Assembly (NCBI GenBank): GCA_002798255.1
Contig: NWQQ01000021.1
Location: 124,001 to 188,000 of the forward strand
DNA length: 64,000 nt
Reading direction: 5' to 3'
Origin: Lysobacteraceae bacterium NML95-0200
GTDB taxonomy: Bacteria > Pseudomonadota > Gammaproteobacteria > Xanthomonadales > Xanthomonadaceae
Below the pieces are notes generated by a model, which searched no databases, was not told where the DNA came from, and was given only the letters and a program-made list of their open reading frames with translations. Both the position numbers and the translations under genes were made by a program. Shown piece after piece: positions 61,770-64,000 of the stretch (position 1 is its first letter; every line of letters begins with the position of its first letter).

Positions 61770-62750
61770 ATGGCTTATCCGTTCGAGGAGAACTTCGCCA
61801 CCGGCATTCCGTCCGGCTTCGCCAGCAACGGCGGTGGCGGCGGCATTACGGCAACGTGGAACGAAGGGCATCAGGCTGCTGATCTGGTGTTCAACCACGC
61901 CCAGAACTACTGGCGGCTGACGGATGCACCTTTGACCACCGACTTCTGGTTCGAGATCGACGTGGAGATCGTTGAAGCGGCCTACACACCGCCGCACTTC
62001 GGGTTCTGGCTGTGGACGGGGATGGCGGCCTACGAAGGGCATCGCCTGTGCGTCTACAACCACCACTGGGCGCACTCGTACTGGACAAGTGGTGGTTCCG
62101 AATACGAGCGCATCGCCTACGCGTGGGCGGGTTGGGTCGTGGTCGGTGCGCGGCGCACACTGCGGCTGGACGTGAAGCGCCAAGCTCAACTGGGCGTGTG
62201 GCTGCTGCAACTGTCGGTCGATGGCGAGGTCATCTGGCGCGACACCAAGCGGTGGTATGCGTCTCTGCGCCCCTGCATCTTCGGCTACGGCATCGCGCTA
62301 CGCCTGCATCGCGTAGCAGGTGATGCACCGAGCGCGCTGGAGGATGCGCCCACTCCCGTGCAGCGGTGTTTGCCCGTCGCACTGGCGCATCGCATCCTCG
62401 TTCCGCGCAACGCGGCGATGGTGGGCTACCAGCACCGTGCCTTGCGCCTGCTGCTGGGCAAGCGCAACCACTACTACCACGGCGACCACCGCATCGCAGG
62501 CACGGTGAAGCACCGCGTGAGAGGCGTGATCGCCGATGAACCCTTGCGGCGGCGCGTGCTGCTGATCGACGAAGCCAACTACACCGTAGTGCGCGAGACG
62601 TGGAGCGATGCGGCCAGCGGCGCGTATTCGTTCGACCACATCGACGCCGAGCCGCGTTACCTCGTCATCGCCTTCGACCACGAACGTCAGCACCGCGCCG
62701 TCGTTGCCGACAACCTGCGCGCACAGCCCATGAGGGAGATGCTTCCGTGA
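61770..62750 (+). CDS. Phage tail protein with jelly-roll-like N-terminal part
   Basis: The 326-residue protein opens MAYPFEENFATGIPSGFASN. Residues 1-190 look like a concanavalin/LamG-type beta sandwich (WFEIDVEIVEAAYTPPHFGF, RLCVYNHHWAHSYW). Residues about 215-326 (LLLGKRNHYYHGDHRIAGTV, RRVLLIDEANYTVVRET) resemble a carboxypeptidase-regulatory-like beta domain. Carbohydrate binding is possible; function unknown. It overlaps the next gene by four bases (GTGA). Confidence 0.65.
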   Translation: MAYPFEENFATGIPSGFASNGGGGGITATWNEGHQAADLVFNHAQNYWRLTDAPLTTDFWFEIDVEIVEAAYTPPHFGFWLWTGMAAYEGHRLCVYNHHWAHSYWTSGGSEYERIAYAWAGWVVVGARRTLRLDVKRQAQLGVWLLQLSVDGEVIWRDTKRWYASLRPCIFGYGIALRLHRVAGDAPSALEDAPTPVQRCLPVALAHRILVPRNAAMVGYQHRALRLLLGKRNHYYHGDHRIAGTVKHRVRGVIADEPLRRRVLLIDEANYTVVRETWSDAASGAYSFDHIDAEPRYLVIAFDHERQHRAVVADNLRAQPMREMLP

Positions 62751-63136
62751 TCCAGATTTCGACCGAACTCAACGACTATCGCCTCAACGCCGTCGTCAAT
62801 TTCCTGGCCATCGGCACGCAGAACGCCAGCGTGCGGATTTACAGCGGCGTGCGTCCGGCCTTGGGCGCGCCCCCGAGCGGCGATTTGCTGGCAACCATCG
62901 TGCTGGTCGAGCCCATCGGTGATGTCGAGGATGGCCTGTTGAGCATTACGCCTACCGACGAGGCGTTGATCGAAACCGGCGGTGTGGCGACGTGGGCGCG
63001 CATCGTCAATGGCGACGGCGCGCTGGCCTGGGACTGCGATGTGTCCGATCTGGACGGCACGGGCGAATTGCGCCTGCCATCGACCACGCTGTACGCCGGG
63101 GGCTACACCCGCATCGTGTCCGGCCTGTTGGGGTAG
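62747..63136 (+). CDS. Phage tail-region protein, unknown (129 aa)
   Basis: The protein starts with GTG (MIQISTELNDYRLNAVVNFL...) and shows repeated beta strands: NASVRIYSGVRPALG and GVATWARIVNGDGALAWDCD. It is similar in style to small accessory tail proteins. The gene overlaps its upstream neighbour and is followed by three bases before the next ATG. Confidence 0.65.
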   Translation: MIQISTELNDYRLNAVVNFLAIGTQNASVRIYSGVRPALGAPPSGDLLATIVLVEPIGDVEDGLLSITPTDEALIETGGVATWARIVNGDGALAWDCDVSDLDGTGELRLPSTTLYAGGYTRIVSGLLG

Positions 63137-63139
63137 TCC

Positions 63140-64000
63140 ATGAGCGAACCCGGCGATGTCATCCTCGCCGCGACGCTGCCGGAACTGAGCTTTACCGCCA
63201 CTGCGATCCCGAGCGCCCATGCGGCGCTGAACGGTACGCTGCCCGCGCTGGTGTTTGCAGCGCAGGCCGTTCCGCTGACGGAAGCGGCACTAACGGGAAC
63301 CTTCCCGTCGCTGGCGATGGTGGCCGAGGCGCGCTACCAGTCCTACGCCGTGCGCCCGGTGACGGGTCAGAGCATCTCCCGTTGGCAGCACGCGGTTGAA
63401 CACAGCGCCGGGGTTGAAGATCGGCGCGGGGCCACCGCGCACGAACATTCGCCCACACGCGCTCCGTGGCAGGCGGCTGCCTCACAGGTAGCGGGCGTGG
63501 CGTTTCGACGTCACAGCACGCGTGTGCGTGCGCCGGTGTCCAGCCGGTCGCGGCATCAAGAGGCCGTGCCCGTGCAAACCGCTGGGCGCGCGAGCCATGC
63601 CGACGCCATCCGGCTGCGCACGGCGCGTGTTTCTGCCTTCGAGGAGGCCATCCGTGCCGAGTGGCTGCGCTGGGCCATCGGGCATCAGGACACGTGGCGT
63701 GACCGCCGTTTCGCTGCCGTCTCCTTCTATCAGGAGGCACGGCGGCACGATGGGCATTTTCACGGAGAGCGCATCCGCAGCGCGAGCTACCTGCGTCGCT
63801 GGTGGGCCTCGCTCTGGCAGGCAGCGATGCGACCGCAACCGGGTCGCCATCCGCCGGTGCCGTTCGTGCCGCCGGAGGAACCGGCCTGCTACCTGCCGAA
63901 CGCGCATCTGCTGTTCACCGAGGACGCTGCCACCAACGGCGATCTGTTGTTTGTCTGCGAGCACCACGACTACCCGGAAGCCGGATCGGTGCTCATTCCC
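63140..64000 (+). CDS. Phage tail-region protein, incomplete at window end
   Basis: At least 287 residues are visible and no stop occurs before the window ends. The first 65 residues carry two repeats of the type LPELSFTATAIPSAHAALNG / LPALVFAAQAVPLTEAALTG. A long Arg/Ala-rich helical part follows (ADAIRLRTARVSAFEEAIRA, EWLRWAIGHQDTWRDR). Similar repeat-led proteins are encoded after the tail genes of lambda-like prophages. Function unknown. Confidence 0.65.
   Translation, partial: MSEPGDVILAATLPELSFTATAIPSAHAALNGTLPALVFAAQAVPLTEAALTGTFPSLAMVAEARYQSYAVRPVTGQSISRWQHAVEHSAGVEDRRGATAHEHSPTRAPWQAAASQVAGVAFRRHSTRVRAPVSSRSRHQEAVPVQTAGRASHADAIRLRTARVSAFEEAIRAEWLRWAIGHQDTWRDRRFAAVSFYQEARRHDGHFHGERIRSASYLRRWWASLWQAAMRPQPGRHPPVPFVPPEEPACYLPNAHLLFTEDAATNGDLLFVCEHHDYPEAGSVLIP

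Overview
The window joins a stretch of GC-rich gammaproteobacterial chromosome (1 to about 22.95 kb) to an inserted region (about 23 to 64 kb) made of a compact defence-like operon followed by most of a lambda-like siphoprophage. The host housekeeping genes (rpmF-fabH-fabD-fabG-acpP-fabF-pabB-pabC-mltG-tmk-holB) and their order suggest a Xanthomonadales/Lysobacterales-type gammaproteobacterium. That assignment is inferred from gene order and protein character, not from a search.

Chromosomal part: minus-strand genes from 10.7 kb down to 1 encode ribosomal protein L32, fatty acid synthesis initiation and elongation, folate (PABA) synthesis, MltG, thymidylate kinase and DNA polymerase III delta'. 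Many neighbours overlap by 1 to 4 bases. A SUKH-like gene sits between fabF and pabB, plsX is missing, and two intrinsic terminators divide the cluster. Then come a GT39-type membrane glycosyltransferase (minus), a MoxR / DUF58 / transglutaminase operon (plus), a serine hydrolase (minus), and a plus-strand cell-wall peptide group: NlpC/P60 peptidase, dipeptide epimerase, L,D-transpeptidase-like lipoprotein and a dicarboxylate/amino-acid symporter. The segment ends in tRNA-Ala(CGC), whose promoter lies inside the symporter gene.

Island part: between the tRNA and a serine recombinase lies a self-contained minus-strand operon (26.96 to 23.22 kb). It encodes a 77-residue LexA-type winged-helix repressor with a perfect palindrome inside its own promoter; a 262-residue protein starting Met-Gly; a 712-residue QueC-like PP-loop protein with the zinc cysteines and an extra C-terminal module; and a 167-residue protein with one C-terminal membrane anchor. 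QueC-like enzymes occur in the Qat and type IV CBASS antiphage systems, but this gene set is neither. It is the best candidate for a new defence system here, possibly carried as prophage cargo.

Prophage part (27.3 to beyond 64 kb): DUF2924 / serine recombinase / HTH module; an early recombination and replication block (P-loop ATPase, putative ssDNA-binding protein, PD-(D/E)XK nuclease, primase-helicase, RuvC-like resolvase); two tandem ParB-methyltransferase fusions; a minus-strand set of small genes with duplicated leaders; then a lambda-style packaging and head module (terminase, gpW, portal, protease with nested scaffold, decoration and capsid proteins) and a tail module with a likely programmed -1 frameshift, a tape measure and several large tail proteins. 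The right end of the prophage, lysis genes and the second attachment site are outside the window.
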